The position numbers and the translations under genes are program-made. From contig NZ_WJFC01000002.1 in the NCBI RefSeq assembly GCF_009725235.1, positions 1 through 64,000 of the forward strand: DNA of 64,000 nucleotides. Direction: 5' to 3'. The stretch is from Scytonema sp. UIC 10036 (GTDB lineage Bacteria; Cyanobacteriota; Cyanobacteriia; Cyanobacteriales; Nostocaceae). Below are positions 36,040 to 44,835 of the stretch, piece after piece; position 1 is the first letter of the stretch, and each line of letters opens with the position of its first letter. The notes under the pieces are model-generated. The model had not been told where the DNA came from. It saw only the letters and a program-made list of their open reading frames with translations, and searched no databases.

Positions 36040-37185
36040 TCAGAGTTGCTGCACTTGTTGTTTTTCCAGAGGTGAACGATCTGATGTTGCAGGTGCTTCT
36101 AAGCCAATAACGGTATCCACAGAAGCGTTCCAAAGTTCGTGCAGGGTGTCTCTCACAAAACCAGCCAAGGGAACTGAAACAATGAGCCCTAACCATCCAA
36201 ATAGTTTTGTGCCAATGAATAGCGCAATTAAAATCCAAGCCGGTCTTAGTCCTGTAAAGCGACCGAGTAGCCGGGGAGCGATCGCCTGATCGATGATTTG
36301 GTCAATTAAAAGCGCCAAAGCAAACGTCTTCAAACCCAGGACAGGATCTTGGATAGTAATAATCAGACCTGTTAAGCATATGCCCAAAAAACTGCCCAAT
36401 GGAATCAAGGTTAAAACGCCAATACCCAATCCAAACAGGAGAGCAAATGGAATCTTCAACAGCAGAAATAACACCATCATGGAACTTCCCATCAGAGAAG
36501 CTAACGTGATTTGTCCAATGATGTAGTTCTGAAAATTTTGCTCAAGGGATTGTTCACACAATGTAGTAACGTAGTTAGGCATCCATTGAAAAATACCCTT
36601 CCAAATGCTTTCCCCATCCAGTAGAAAATAGAAGGTTAGAACGATCGTGAAAACAATATCGGTGGCGCTCCCAACTGTACTCATGGTTAAGGATAAAAGG
36701 GGATTGGCGATGAATTGTAAACCATTCGAGGATAATTTTGTAATCGGAGTATCAAGCAGGCTCAAGCTCACGGGTAAATGTCGCTGTTCTGCCCAAGCTT
36801 GCAAATTCTCAAGCCGTTGGTTGCTGGCTTCAATCCAATCTGGAATTGTTACCACGATCTGGCTGAGTTCTTCAATCAAACGAGGTATTAATGTAATCCC
36901 CAACCCCATCAGGATCAATAAGGTGAGGAGAAAGACGACAACCACTGCAACACTGTGTCTATTACCATGCTGCTGAAGAAATTGAACGGGATAGTTCAGG
37001 ATGAATGCTAGAAGTGCTGCCAGAATCACGATCGCCACCAGAGGTTGAAAGTACTGGAGCGTTTTGATCGCTAGCCAAGCATTTAGAATGAGGATTGGAA
37101 ATATCATAACCATCAACCATCTTGGGCTGATGTGTTTTTGTAGGGTGTTAAACACAGGTTTGCAAATTAGTTTTGCTGCGTTCAT
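36040..37185 (-). CDS. AI-2E/PerM (UPF0118) family transporter
   Basis: An integral inner-membrane protein of 381 residues with about seven to eight helices: paired N-terminal segments (PILILNAWLAIKTLQYFQ, VAIVILAALLAFILNYP), a periplasmic helical insert (LSQIVVTIPDWIEASNQRLE), and the family's conserved C-terminal block PLGSFLGICLTGLIITIQDP, IDQIIDQAIAPRLLG, GWLGLIVSVPLAGFVRDTL. Members export autoinducer-like molecules or act as Na+/H+ antiporters; the substrate here is unknown. Its ATG overlaps the stop of the upstream stress gene (ATGA). Confidence 0.9.
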   Translation of the reverse strand: MNAAKLICKPVFNTLQKHISPRWLMVMIFPILILNAWLAIKTLQYFQPLVAIVILAALLAFILNYPVQFLQQHGNRHSVAVVVVFLLTLLILMGLGITLIPRLIEELSQIVVTIPDWIEASNQRLENLQAWAEQRHLPVSLSLLDTPITKLSSNGLQFIANPLLSLTMSTVGSATDIVFTIVLTFYFLLDGESIWKGIFQWMPNYVTTLCEQSLEQNFQNYIIGQITLASLMGSSMMVLFLLLKIPFALLFGLGIGVLTLIPLGSFLGICLTGLIITIQDPVLGLKTFALALLIDQIIDQAIAPRLLGRFTGLRPAWILIALFIGTKLFGWLGLIVSVPLAGFVRDTLHELWNASVDTVIGLEAPATSDRSPLEKQQVQQL

Positions 37186-37541
37186 TTTGATATAGAGTCA
37201 ATGCTCATCTCTTGAAGACCGCAGCAACTCAAGAGATTTGTTGCTCGTCGAATTTCAGTCGGTGTACCTCGGACAATAAGCAGATAATCTCCCTGTTTAA
37301 CTCGGTTTTGCAAAAAGTTAATTCGGTGAGTTGGGAAGTGGAGCAGTTTATTATCTAAATAATCAAAAATCTCCAGGCTGGCAAATGTTCCATCTCGTGC
37401 AATGCCCTGAGTAACCAGAGAAAGTTGTCCTATAGAAAAGCCTGCTTGCCTCAGTTCCTTGATTGCGTTCTCTAGATAATCACGACGAGAAAAGAAACCA
37501 ATTACTTGCTTGTATCTAATCAAACTGCTGGCATGAATCAT
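37182..37541 (-). CDS. General-stress-protein 17M-like domain protein
   Basis: 119 residues beginning SLIRYKQVIGFFSRRDYLEN, AIKELRQAGFSIGQLSLVTQ, with a C-terminal strand DYLLIVRGTPTEIRRATNLL. This matches the YflT/GS17M-like ferredoxin-fold domain also seen in the larger protein at 56959. Such proteins follow general stress in other bacteria; their molecular role is unclear. First gene of the operon, with stress-motif copy E about 175 nt upstream. Confidence 0.75.
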   Translation of the reverse strand: MIHASSLIRYKQVIGFFSRRDYLENAIKELRQAGFSIGQLSLVTQGIARDGTFASLEIFDYLDNKLLHFPTHRINFLQNRVKQGDYLLIVRGTPTEIRRATNLLSCCGLQEMSIDSISK

Positions 37542-37714
37542 TCATCTACTCCCTTTAACCTAGAATTTTATTTGTACGCTGATCCCTCATGTGTTAGATG
37601 CAACAGTTATTTGTTACATCTAAAAAAGAAGGATCTTGTTACTTAGCATCCACCAAGTAGCTAGATGAGTTGCTGAAACAATTCCACACTGATTGAATAT
37701 GGATACTTCTACAC

Positions 37715-37754
37715 CTTAGAAAAAGAACCTAACGGCTTTCTGAGGAAATCATAG
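37715..37754 (-). promoter_or_regulatory. Stress-motif copy E, upstream of the GS17M/AI-2E/K+-channel operon
   Basis: Minus-strand reading: CTATGATTTCCTCAGAAAGC, CGTTAGGTTCTTTTTCTAAG, GTGT. The core shows two changes from consensus, but the TCTAAGGTGT half is intact. Confidence 0.6.
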
Positions 37755-37876
37755 TCATTTGCCAATGAAATTATTCATAGAACGAATGGCACTGAAATAA
37801 GGGGATAAAAAAAGGCTCCAAGGGCTGATATGAGAGAATCAGAGCTTTGGAGACCGCATTTAACTATCTCCCTACT

Positions 37877-38374
37877 ATGCCGAATCGTGCCGAAATACTC
37901 AAGCAAAAGTTCCAGGACAGTCTAGCACTGCCGTTGGAGCAGGTGTTACCAAAAGAGGTGCTCCAACAAATTTTGGAACAGGAAGGGGTCGCCTATCGCC
38001 AAACAGTCTACACGCCAATTGTGACGTTGTGGGCATGGATATCGCAAGTGCTTGACCCCGATAAAAGTTTAAGCTGGTGGGAGATTGTATGTAGTGCCTA
38101 CCTGATGGTTAGTCTTCATTCAGAACAAATACGTCCTTCTCCCCCAGAACCTCAATCAGAGTTCGCTTCTCATTCTGGGTGGGATAATGGTAAAGGTTGG
38201 AAGAATATTCTCAATAATCTCCGTCTCATCCTTCAACCTTTTACCCTATTTAATTTAATTCAGCCTTGGCTTTCAGTTTTTCCTATTCCTCATTTATCTT
38301 TAGGATTTGCTAAACTACAATCCATCGTTTATAGACTAACTTCTCCAGTTTTTATATTTCTATTTCACCCTTAA
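37877..38374 (+). pseudogene. IS4-type transposase with internal deletion
   Basis: Starts MPNRAEILKQKFQDSLALPL and continues TPIVTLWAWISQVLDPDKSL, the usual N-terminus of a cyanobacterial IS4-type transposase. It then jumps to a C-terminal segment GWKNILNNLRLILQPFTLFN; the central DDE region is missing. The open frame begins at 37847 (TTG), but ATG 37877 is the family start. Confidence 0.75.
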
Positions 38375-38378
38375 TTCT

Positions 38379-38450
38379 AGGGCAAACGCATTAAAAATTG
38401 ATAAGAATGAACTTGACAAAAATACGTATATATAGGTTGTGTGGTGGTCG
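38379..38450. repeat. Insertion-sequence end shared with 26948-27020
   Basis: Same ordered words as at 26948 (AGGGCAAACGCATTAAAA, GAACTTGACAAAAATAC, GTATAT, GTGGTGGTCG), again just after a broken transposase. Confidence 0.6.
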
Positions 38451-38514
38451 GAGATTTGGCGGCTAAGTAGCGGCAGCATGATTATGTGATTAATTCATTA
38501 AGAAATTCAATCGT

Positions 38515-38911
38515 ATGAAATCATCTAAGATAGGCAGACGGGGAGGAAAACGAGAAAATGCGGGAAGAAAAGCAACTTGGAATAATAAAGACACAATTAC
38601 AATCCGTGTGCCAAAAATTATTGCAGCAACTGTAATGGAACTTGCTCGCAAACTTGATTCTGGAGAAATTTGATTTTGTAACTAAATCAAACTTGCAGAA
38701 TTTGGATTGAATCATAGAATCAGATTCTGTGGAGAATGAAAAAATCACGAAATCTATGCCATCCGATGATGAAAATGTAACAAAATCAATTAAGGGTATA
38801 AATGAGGCAATTGAGCTAGCCAAAAAAATACTAAAACATAAAAAATCAGCCCGTCAAACGGTTGCTAAACTGATATCAAAATGCGGATGGGGAATTCCGC
38901 GAATATGTTAA
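38515..38911 (+). pseudogene. Small ribbon-helix-helix-like protein, frameshifted
   Basis: The ATG at 38515 gives KRENAGRKATWNNKDTITIR, VPKIIAATVMELARKLDSGE, a CopG/Arc-like strand-helix-helix pattern, then stops. One base shifted it continues KFDFVTKSNLQNLD, stop, and then VENEKITKSMPSDDENVTKS and IELAKKILKHKKSARQTVAK to 38911. One frameshift and one nonsense codon have broken a protein of about 130 residues. Probably once a small DNA-binding regulator. Confidence 0.6.
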
Positions 38912-38928
38912 GGATAGGAGACTTTCTT

Positions 38929-39828
38929 TTAACTTGAGGTAGGAGCCAGCCAGAGGGCTAAGTTTCGCACATAGGCTTTAATATGTTCAAGGGCTTGTGG
39001 GTTTTGCTTCATCCCATCTCCAGGGGGTTCGGTTACAAAGCTAGGTGCGCCCATATTAACATCCCAATTGTAGTCGGCGAAATGGTGGAAGCTTGATTCA
39101 GCGATCGCACGTCCTAAAATATTTCCTTGTTCATCTTGAGTACTTTCAAAAGCAACTACTAAGTTAAAGTTCCGACCGGAGACTGAGCTTGTACCCAAGG
39201 CAATAACTCGTCCATTCTTCTCGTTTGCAGGCACACCTACGGCTCCTTCATGGGGATGAGCCGGAAAGAATTCAATCTCCTCAGAAGGTGATGTAGGATT
39301 CTTGAGTAAGTCATGAATAGGTTCTATGGGAATAATCTTCTCGTAGTCACCATTTAACCCAGAATGGAAGTTGGGCCAGGAAATATACTTAGTGTAGATG
39401 TCATCAGGGTAGTGGTGCCAGGGATCGGGATCGGGATTCTTACTGTGAAAGTAATGGGCTGCGCCGACACCACCAAGATTGCAAACCGAACAACCTACAT
39501 CCTGATGGTCACGGCTGACCAATAAACCGCCGCCGCGCTGACGGAAGGCACTGATGCTCTGACACTCCTGTGGAGTTATGCCATCCCCTAAATCCACAGC
39601 AAACAGCCACAGTTCATCAAAATCTGAATTATCTAGCGTACTTAAAACTGGATCGTTTTTTTCAGCAGTATTTTCTCGATCCCTTGCTGTTACCTGGTAC
39701 AGGGGTTCCCCAGTGTCACTTTTTAACGAAGCTAAATAGTCCTTTAGCAAAGAGAATCGCCCAATATACCAATCATCTTCATTGCTGGGAATTGTTGTCT
39801 GTAACAGAATTTGAATCGGTTTAGTCAT
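38929..39828 (-). CDS. Conserved-looking protein of unknown function (ThuA/amidotransferase-like fold?)
   Basis: 299 residues, no signal peptide. The N-terminal third (QILLQTTIPSNEDDWYIGRF, ELWLFAVDLGDGITPQECQS, FRQRGGGLLVSRDHQDVG) has the alternation of a class I glutamine-amidotransferase or ThuA-like fold, with a CSVCNLGG motif after it. The central His/Asp/Pro-rich loop (PDPDPWHHYPDD) and conserved-looking HPHEGAVGVP, GTSSVSGRNFNLVVAF and SSFHHFADYNWD suggest an enzyme, perhaps metal-binding. Function unknown. Single gene on the minus strand. Confidence 0.65.
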   Translation of the reverse strand: MTKPIQILLQTTIPSNEDDWYIGRFSLLKDYLASLKSDTGEPLYQVTARDRENTAEKNDPVLSTLDNSDFDELWLFAVDLGDGITPQECQSISAFRQRGGGLLVSRDHQDVGCSVCNLGGVGAAHYFHSKNPDPDPWHHYPDDIYTKYISWPNFHSGLNGDYEKIIPIEPIHDLLKNPTSPSEEIEFFPAHPHEGAVGVPANEKNGRVIALGTSSVSGRNFNLVVAFESTQDEQGNILGRAIAESSFHHFADYNWDVNMGAPSFVTEPPGDGMKQNPQALEHIKAYVRNLALWLAPTSS

Positions 39829-40124
39829 GATCTCACTCCCTAGGGTTCTTCTTGTAGCATGAGCTAATTACTAGATCAACGTGGGAATTGTAGCAAGATA
39901 ATCTAAGCAAAAAATGAGGACATTTAAAGAGCAATGCTTTTGTGAAAGCAGAGATAAGTGTTTCTAAACGTAATTTAGTATCAGTATCTGCTCAGATTTT
40001 CCTTAGATTTGCCAACTAAGGTTAGGGCAGATTCGTTAGGAAGATAAGGAAATGGGAAAAATTGGACAAATCCTAGATTCAGGCTTGGTGAAATGATTCG
40101 TCTTTGTAGAAAGGTATAAGACTT
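39829..40124. other. Divergent intergenic region carrying a stress-motif copy
   Basis: No gene seen. It contains motif copy I at 39989-40030 and the promoters of the divergent flanking genes. Confidence 0.4.
39989..40030 (+). promoter_or_regulatory. Stress-motif copy I, upstream of the membrane protein-gnd-zwf genes
   Basis: TGCTCAGATTTTCCTTAGATT followed by TGCCAACTAAGGTTAGGG (given in parts). It matches CTCAGA, CTTAGATT and CTAAGGT of the other copies, with CCTTAG/CTAAGG forming an inverted repeat. About 95 nt before the start of 40125. Confidence 0.55.
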
Positions 40125-40616
40125 ATGGTTAACAAAATTGTAACTACATTTGAACAAGACCATAACCGACCAGAAACAAAAGAATTTTATTGGAAATATT
40201 TTCTCTATAGTCTAGTTTGGCTGACGGTGCTAATGCTGGGATATGGAGGATTGGGATGGACTCTCTGGCTCAATCGCCCTTTCTCGACGATTGCAATACC
40301 AATGTTCATTTTGGCAATTGCCGCAGTCCGTGTATGCATACTCACTGGCTTTCCCGTCTGGGCGGGATTGTTATCTCTCACATTCGGTTCTGCATGGATT
40401 CTAACTGGAGCATCGATATCAAGCGGATTCTTCGGCTGGGCAATAGCGATCGCTCTATCCTGGATTGGCATTTTTACCCTGGATATGGCATTAGACCAGT
40501 CCGTCGAAAATTTGCAGGAAATAGAGTTTAGCCGAACTGAGGTTTTCCTGATTCTAACAGCTATTTGCGCTATTGGTGCTATTTTGGGATGGATACTTCC
40601 AATTTTTCTCACTTGA
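40125..40616 (+). CDS. Four-TM membrane protein of unknown function
   Basis: 163 residues with about four hydrophobic helices (SLVWLTVLMLGYGGLGWTLW, IPMFILAIAAVRVCILTGF, WAIAIALSWIGIFTLDMAL, EVFLILTAICAIGAILGWIL). Short charged N-terminus, no known motif. It precedes gnd by 14 nt, so probably a shared transcript. Role unknown. Confidence 0.65.
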   Translation: MVNKIVTTFEQDHNRPETKEFYWKYFLYSLVWLTVLMLGYGGLGWTLWLNRPFSTIAIPMFILAIAAVRVCILTGFPVWAGLLSLTFGSAWILTGASISSGFFGWAIAIALSWIGIFTLDMALDQSVENLQEIEFSRTEVFLILTAICAIGAILGWILPIFLT

Positions 40617-40630
40617 ATACAGGGCATGTT

Positions 40631-41644
40631 ATGGAACTGGGAATGATAGGACTAGGACGAATGGGAGCTAACATGGCACACCGTCTAACCCAGGCTGGAC
40701 ATACCGTCATTGGCTACACTCGTCAGCCACAAAAAGCAGAGGTGCTGGTTCAGGAAGGAGCGATCGCCCGTGGTGTAACATCATTCGTTGAACTCATCGA
40801 AGCACTCACGCCACCCCGCACCGTCTGGCTGATGCTACCCGCCGCGACAGTAGATGCTACTCTACAGACTCTCATGCCGTTTCTAGACGCTGACGACATT
40901 ATCATTGATGGTGGCAATTCTCACTACATTGATGACATTCGTCGTGCAGATCAATTAAAAGTCAAAGGAATTGAATACATTGATTGTGGAACTAGCGGTG
41001 GCATTTGGGGGGCAGAACGCGGCTACTGTCTCATGATTGGTGGTGCATTGACGGTGGTGAAATATCTTGACCCCATCTTTGCAGCGCTGGCTCCTGGTGT
41101 ATCAACTGCACCGCGCACCCCTGGTCGTGAGTTAATGGGGGGAACGGCTGAACAGGGATATTTGCATTGTGGCTCTCACGGTGCAGGGCACTTTGTCAAA
41201 ATGGTTCACAACGGCATTGAATACGGCATCATGGCAGCTTATGCCGAAGGGTTGAACATTCTTCACCATGCTAATATTGGGAAACAATTGCATCAAGTCG
41301 ATGCAGAAACGGCTCCGTTGCGAAATCCGGAATTCTACCAATACGACTTTAATATCGGAGATATAGCAGAGGTGTGGCGTAGGGGTAGCGTGATTAGTTC
41401 TTGGTTACTTGATTTAATCGCGATCGCCCTTCTCAAAGACCCCGACTTAGCCAACTTCGAGGGGCGCGTATCTGACTCTGGAGAAGGTCGATGGACACTA
41501 ATGGCAGCAATTGAAGAAGGAGTTCCTGTTCCCGTCCTTAGTACAGCCCTCTACACACGATTTAGCTCTCGCGGTCAATCAGACTTTGCCAATAAACTCA
41601 TTTCTGCGTTGCGCTATGAGTTCGGTGGGCATCTGGAACAATGA
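40631..41644 (+). CDS. gnd: 6-phosphogluconate dehydrogenase, decarboxylating (short form)
   Basis: Converts 6-phosphogluconate to ribulose 5-phosphate, yielding NADPH or NADH. 337 residues, the short GntZ/YqeC-type length. Rossmann motif MIGLGRMGANMAHRL, cofactor loop GYTRQPQKAE, then DDIIIDGGNSHYIDDIRR and the catalytic signature DCGTSGGIWGAERGYCLMIGG, KMVHNGIEYGIMAAYAEG. The start at 40631 (MELGMIGLG, after CAGGGC) is preferred to the 40565 ORF start, which would overlap the membrane-protein gene. Followed by zwf, 74 nt away, so together they form the oxidative pentose phosphate branch. Confidence 0.95.
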   Translation: MELGMIGLGRMGANMAHRLTQAGHTVIGYTRQPQKAEVLVQEGAIARGVTSFVELIEALTPPRTVWLMLPAATVDATLQTLMPFLDADDIIIDGGNSHYIDDIRRADQLKVKGIEYIDCGTSGGIWGAERGYCLMIGGALTVVKYLDPIFAALAPGVSTAPRTPGRELMGGTAEQGYLHCGSHGAGHFVKMVHNGIEYGIMAAYAEGLNILHHANIGKQLHQVDAETAPLRNPEFYQYDFNIGDIAEVWRRGSVISSWLLDLIAIALLKDPDLANFEGRVSDSGEGRWTLMAAIEEGVPVPVLSTALYTRFSSRGQSDFANKLISALRYEFGGHLEQ

Positions 41645-41718
41645 CGCGGGGATTTTAATCAGCTTTCTTCCCCTCTGCTCCCCTGCTTCCCCTCTCCGCG
41701 TCGATATGGAGGTTAATC

Positions 41719-43095
41719 ATGACAGCTTTACTCTCCGATGCCCTGGTATTTTTTGGGATCACAAGTGATTTAGCTTACAAAAAAATCTTTCCTGCCTTAC
41801 AGGCGATGATTCAGCGCGGTCATTTTGACATTCCAATTATTGGAGTGGGTAGGCGAGATTGGAGCATCGAACAATTACAATCTTATGTGCGTAAGAGCCT
41901 GGAGGAACAGGCCAGCGTTGATGAACCAGCTTTCCAGAAACTGTGTTCATTACTTTACTATATTTTTGGTGATTATAGCGATCGCGCCACCTATGATAAA
42001 TTATGCCAGGTACTCCAAATAGCTGAAGCTCCTCTGTATTACTTAGCCATTCCTCCCAGTTTGTTTGCGACGGTTGTCGAAGGGTTAGGTCAATCAAGTT
42101 GTGTAAAGAATGGTCGCGTTATGGTAGAAAAACCCTTTGGACGCGATCTAAAATCGGCTAAAATACTGAACTGCATTCTGCACTCTATCTTTCCCGAAAG
42201 TCATATTTTTCGGATTGACCATTACTTGGGAAAAGAACCAGTCCAAAACCTTCTCTACACTCGCTTCGCCAATTCATTACTCGAACCGATTTGGCATCGC
42301 GTCAGTATTGCCAGCATCCAAATCACGATGGCTGAAAAATTTGGCATCGATGGACGGGGACGGTTTTATGAAGAGACAGGCGCTATTCGGGATGTAGTGC
42401 AAAATCATCTACTTCAGGTGACAGCGTGTTTAATGATGGATCCGCCCATCAACGAGCAGCATGAAGCCATCCGAGATGAAAGAGCGCGATTGCTCAAATC
42501 CATAGATCCAATCGAACCCTCAAATGTAGTGCGCGGGCAGTACAAGGGCTATGCCTCAGAACCTCGTGTAGCTCCTGATTCCAAGGTCGAAACCTTCGCG
42601 GCGGTTAAGCTCAACATTGATACTTGGCGCTGGGCTAGCGTTCCGATTTACATTCGTGCAGGCAAATGTTTACCGAGTACAACTACTGAAGTTGTGGTCA
42701 GGCTCAAGCGTCCGCCGCAGGATGTTTTTGGCGAGCGTGCCTTTGGATTAGCAAATTATTTCTACTTTCGTCTTAGTCAAAATGTGCTGACTGCGATCGG
42801 CATTCGCTCTAAAACCCCAGGCGACGGAATGGTGGGTAGCGAAGTCGGACTAGTCGCTCAAGTCGAGCATGGCAATGAGATGAATCCCTACGAGCGGCTT
42901 TTTGAAGATGCCATGAAAGGCGACTCCATGTTGTTTGCTCGCCAAGATGAGGTGGAAGCACAGTGGCAAATTGTCGCTCCTATCCTAGATCAAGCAACCC
43001 CTGTTTACGAATACGCACCTCATAGCTGGGGGCCTCCTTTGGCGGATCATATGATTCCCCCCGACGGCGGTTGGCATAATCCTAATGAGACGTGA
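41719..43095 (+). CDS. zwf: Glucose-6-phosphate 1-dehydrogenase
   Basis: Oxidises glucose 6-phosphate to the lactone with NADP+. 458 residues, shorter than the usual ~510 of housekeeping cyanobacterial Zwf. Nucleotide motif FFGITSDLAYKKIFPAL, VEKPFGRDLKSA, and the active-site signature RIDHYLGKEPVQNLLYTRFA with the catalytic His region; the C-terminal part has FAAVKLNIDTWRWASVPIYI and RAGKCLPSTTTEVVV. GGAGG precedes the ATG. No opcA next to it. Because it sits with gnd behind a stress-motif copy, this looks like an accessory, stress-induced NADPH pair. Confidence 0.95.
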   Translation: MTALLSDALVFFGITSDLAYKKIFPALQAMIQRGHFDIPIIGVGRRDWSIEQLQSYVRKSLEEQASVDEPAFQKLCSLLYYIFGDYSDRATYDKLCQVLQIAEAPLYYLAIPPSLFATVVEGLGQSSCVKNGRVMVEKPFGRDLKSAKILNCILHSIFPESHIFRIDHYLGKEPVQNLLYTRFANSLLEPIWHRVSIASIQITMAEKFGIDGRGRFYEETGAIRDVVQNHLLQVTACLMMDPPINEQHEAIRDERARLLKSIDPIEPSNVVRGQYKGYASEPRVAPDSKVETFAAVKLNIDTWRWASVPIYIRAGKCLPSTTTEVVVRLKRPPQDVFGERAFGLANYFYFRLSQNVLTAIGIRSKTPGDGMVGSEVGLVAQVEHGNEMNPYERLFEDAMKGDSMLFARQDEVEAQWQIVAPILDQATPVYEYAPHSWGPPLADHMIPPDGGWHNPNET

Positions 43096-43474
43096 TATCT
43101 TCCTATACTGTACTCGAAGAGTTGGTATTGGTTTTCAAGTTTACTCCTGGCAAAACTTTTGGTTGGCTCGGAAAATAATACAAGACGTTTTAGAAAAAGA
43201 TATACACAGTGTTGCGTCCAAAGGAATTGTACTCTCTGAGAAATAGAAAGAATGTTAAAAGATGCATCCCAAGAATTATCGGTTCTCCGGTACTTGTTAT
43301 GCTAAATTAATAGTTTGGTAGAGGGAACGGGGAACAGGGAAGAAAGGAAAAAGGGAATAAGGGAAAAGAGACCATTATTCTAGCTTCTTAATAAGAGCAA
43401 TAATCATTCGACTCTCTTCTCGTAGTAAAGAAATAATCGGTTCTATATCTTCTTGTTTAGATAGTCCGGGGTAG
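43096..43474. other. Gene-free region after zwf
   Basis: Nothing coding seen. About 43319-43372 is a purine-rich low-complexity tract (GGGAACGGGGAACAGGGAAG and similar). No motif copy found here. Confidence 0.3.
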
Positions 43475-43885
43475 CTAACCCGGATTTGGTATGAGATATT
43501 GCGTCCAGACTGCCGCTGCCTCGACCGCGCTGAGTCCTGCGGGACGCTTCAGCACTGCCGCAGCGGGCACGATCGCTTGCTCGGCATAAACCCCATACTG
43601 GTTCATGGAAAAAGCCGGAATCACGCTGACAGCTTCGCCGACCTCAAAGCCCTGTACATTGCTGCCCAACGCCTCAACAATACCGGAGGCTTCATAGCCG
43701 AGACGAGCAGGCAGATGCGGTTCTTCCAGGTAGGTTCTTAATCGAAACATCGCTTCTGCTCGGTTGAGACCGATCGCCTCGACGCGGCTGTGGATCTCGT
43801 CAGGGCCGGGCGCACCGACTTCGAGATCTTCGATTTGGAGGACTTCAGGACCTCCGATCTGATGGAAACGAACAACCCGTGTCAT
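43475..43885 (-). pseudogene. Quinone oxidoreductase/zinc-type alcohol dehydrogenase, N-terminal fragment
   Basis: MTRVVRFHQIGGPEVLQIED, LPARLGYEASGIVEALGSNV, GVYAEQAIVPAAAVLKRPAG: the GroES-like N-terminal domain of a QOR-type reductase. The frame ends after 136 residues (WTQYLIPNPG) before the nucleotide-binding domain, so the gene is truncated. Its ATG overlaps the stop of the Hsp31-like gene upstream (ATGA), showing an ancestral operon. Confidence 0.8.
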
Positions 43886-44589
43886 GATATGGCTCTTGGA
43901 GCGAATGTGGCTGTACTCAGTTGTTGCAACAGTAGTTTTGCTGCGGATTCGGACGACGCGGGATTCTGTCCGGTAATCAAATTGCCATCACTCACTGCAT
44001 AGGGCTGCCAGTCATTGGTCTTGGAATACTTGCCGCCATTCTTTTTCAATTCGTCTTCCACCAGGAACGGCACGACATTGGTCAGCCCAACCGCTGCTTC
44101 TTCTGTATTGGCAAAGCCCGTCACGGACTTGTCTTGCACGAGAGGAGAACCATCGGCAGCTTTAATATGGCGCAATGCACCGGGAGCATGACACACGGCA
44201 GCTACAGGCTTGCCAGCGGCATAGAAAGCTTCAATTAACGCGATCGAATTGGCATCCTCAGCCAGATCCCACAATGGACCGTGACCACCGGGATAAAACA
44301 CCGCATCATAATCATCGGCAGAGACACTCGATAGCGTTAGGGTATTGGCTAAAACGGTTTGAGCATGGGTATCCTGTTTGAAGCGGAGGGTCGCTTCAGT
44401 TTGGGCATCTGGAGCATCGCTTTTGGGGTCGAGTGGTGGTTGTTTACCTTTGGGAGATGCCAGAGTAATTTCTGCGCCTGCGTCTTTGAAGACGTAGTAA
44501 GGGGCGGCAAACTCCTCTAACCAAAACCCGGTTTTTCTACCCGTGTTGCCGAGTGTATTATGGGAAGTCAAAACCATTAATATTTTCAT
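43882..44589 (-). CDS. Hsp31/HchA-like DJ-1 family protein
   Basis: 235 residues of the DJ-1/PfpI superfamily, class with the long N-terminal loop (MKILMVLTSHNTLGNTGRKT, GFWLEEFAAPYYVFKDAGAE). Catalytic elbow AAVCHAPGAL, with Cys near 135 and the following His; PGGHGPLWDL is the substrate-side loop. Similar proteins act as methylglyoxal glyoxalases or chaperones. The C-terminal extra 15 residues (QQLSTATFAPRAIS) are atypical. Start ATG 44589. It belongs to the minus-strand block with the other DJ-1 gene. Confidence 0.9.
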   Translation of the reverse strand: MKILMVLTSHNTLGNTGRKTGFWLEEFAAPYYVFKDAGAEITLASPKGKQPPLDPKSDAPDAQTEATLRFKQDTHAQTVLANTLTLSSVSADDYDAVFYPGGHGPLWDLAEDANSIALIEAFYAAGKPVAAVCHAPGALRHIKAADGSPLVQDKSVTGFANTEEAAVGLTNVVPFLVEDELKKNGGKYSKTNDWQPYAVSDGNLITGQNPASSESAAKLLLQQLSTATFAPRAIS

Positions 44590-44603
44590 GTCATTCCTCG
44601 TAT

Positions 44604-44835
44604 TTATCTCATTGCGAGTGCCATCTTATGGCGAGGTGGCGGAAAGGCGCGATCGAGTTCCGCCAAATCTGCACTTGTAAGTGTTAGATCCAACGCCGCG
44701 CGATTCTCCCGAACGTGCGCTGGATTGCTGGCTTTGGGAATGGCGATCACCTCCTGATGCAGTAGCCATGCGAGAGCGACTTGGGTCGGCGTAACACCAT
44801 GACGTGCGGCGATCGCTTTTAACTCTCCTATACTG
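44604..44835 (-). pseudogene. Aldo/keto reductase, C-terminal fragment
   Basis: The frame reads SIGELKAIAARHGVTPTQVA, LAWLLHQEVIAIPKASNPAH, ALDLTLTSADLAELDRAFPPP and ends at MALAMR. These are the last ~75 residues of an aldo/keto reductase with the NADP-binding IPKASNPAHVREN motif. The rest was replaced by the DJ-1 gene, whose stop at 44828 lies inside this fragment. A family member intact over the same part is at 60832-61671. Confidence 0.8.
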
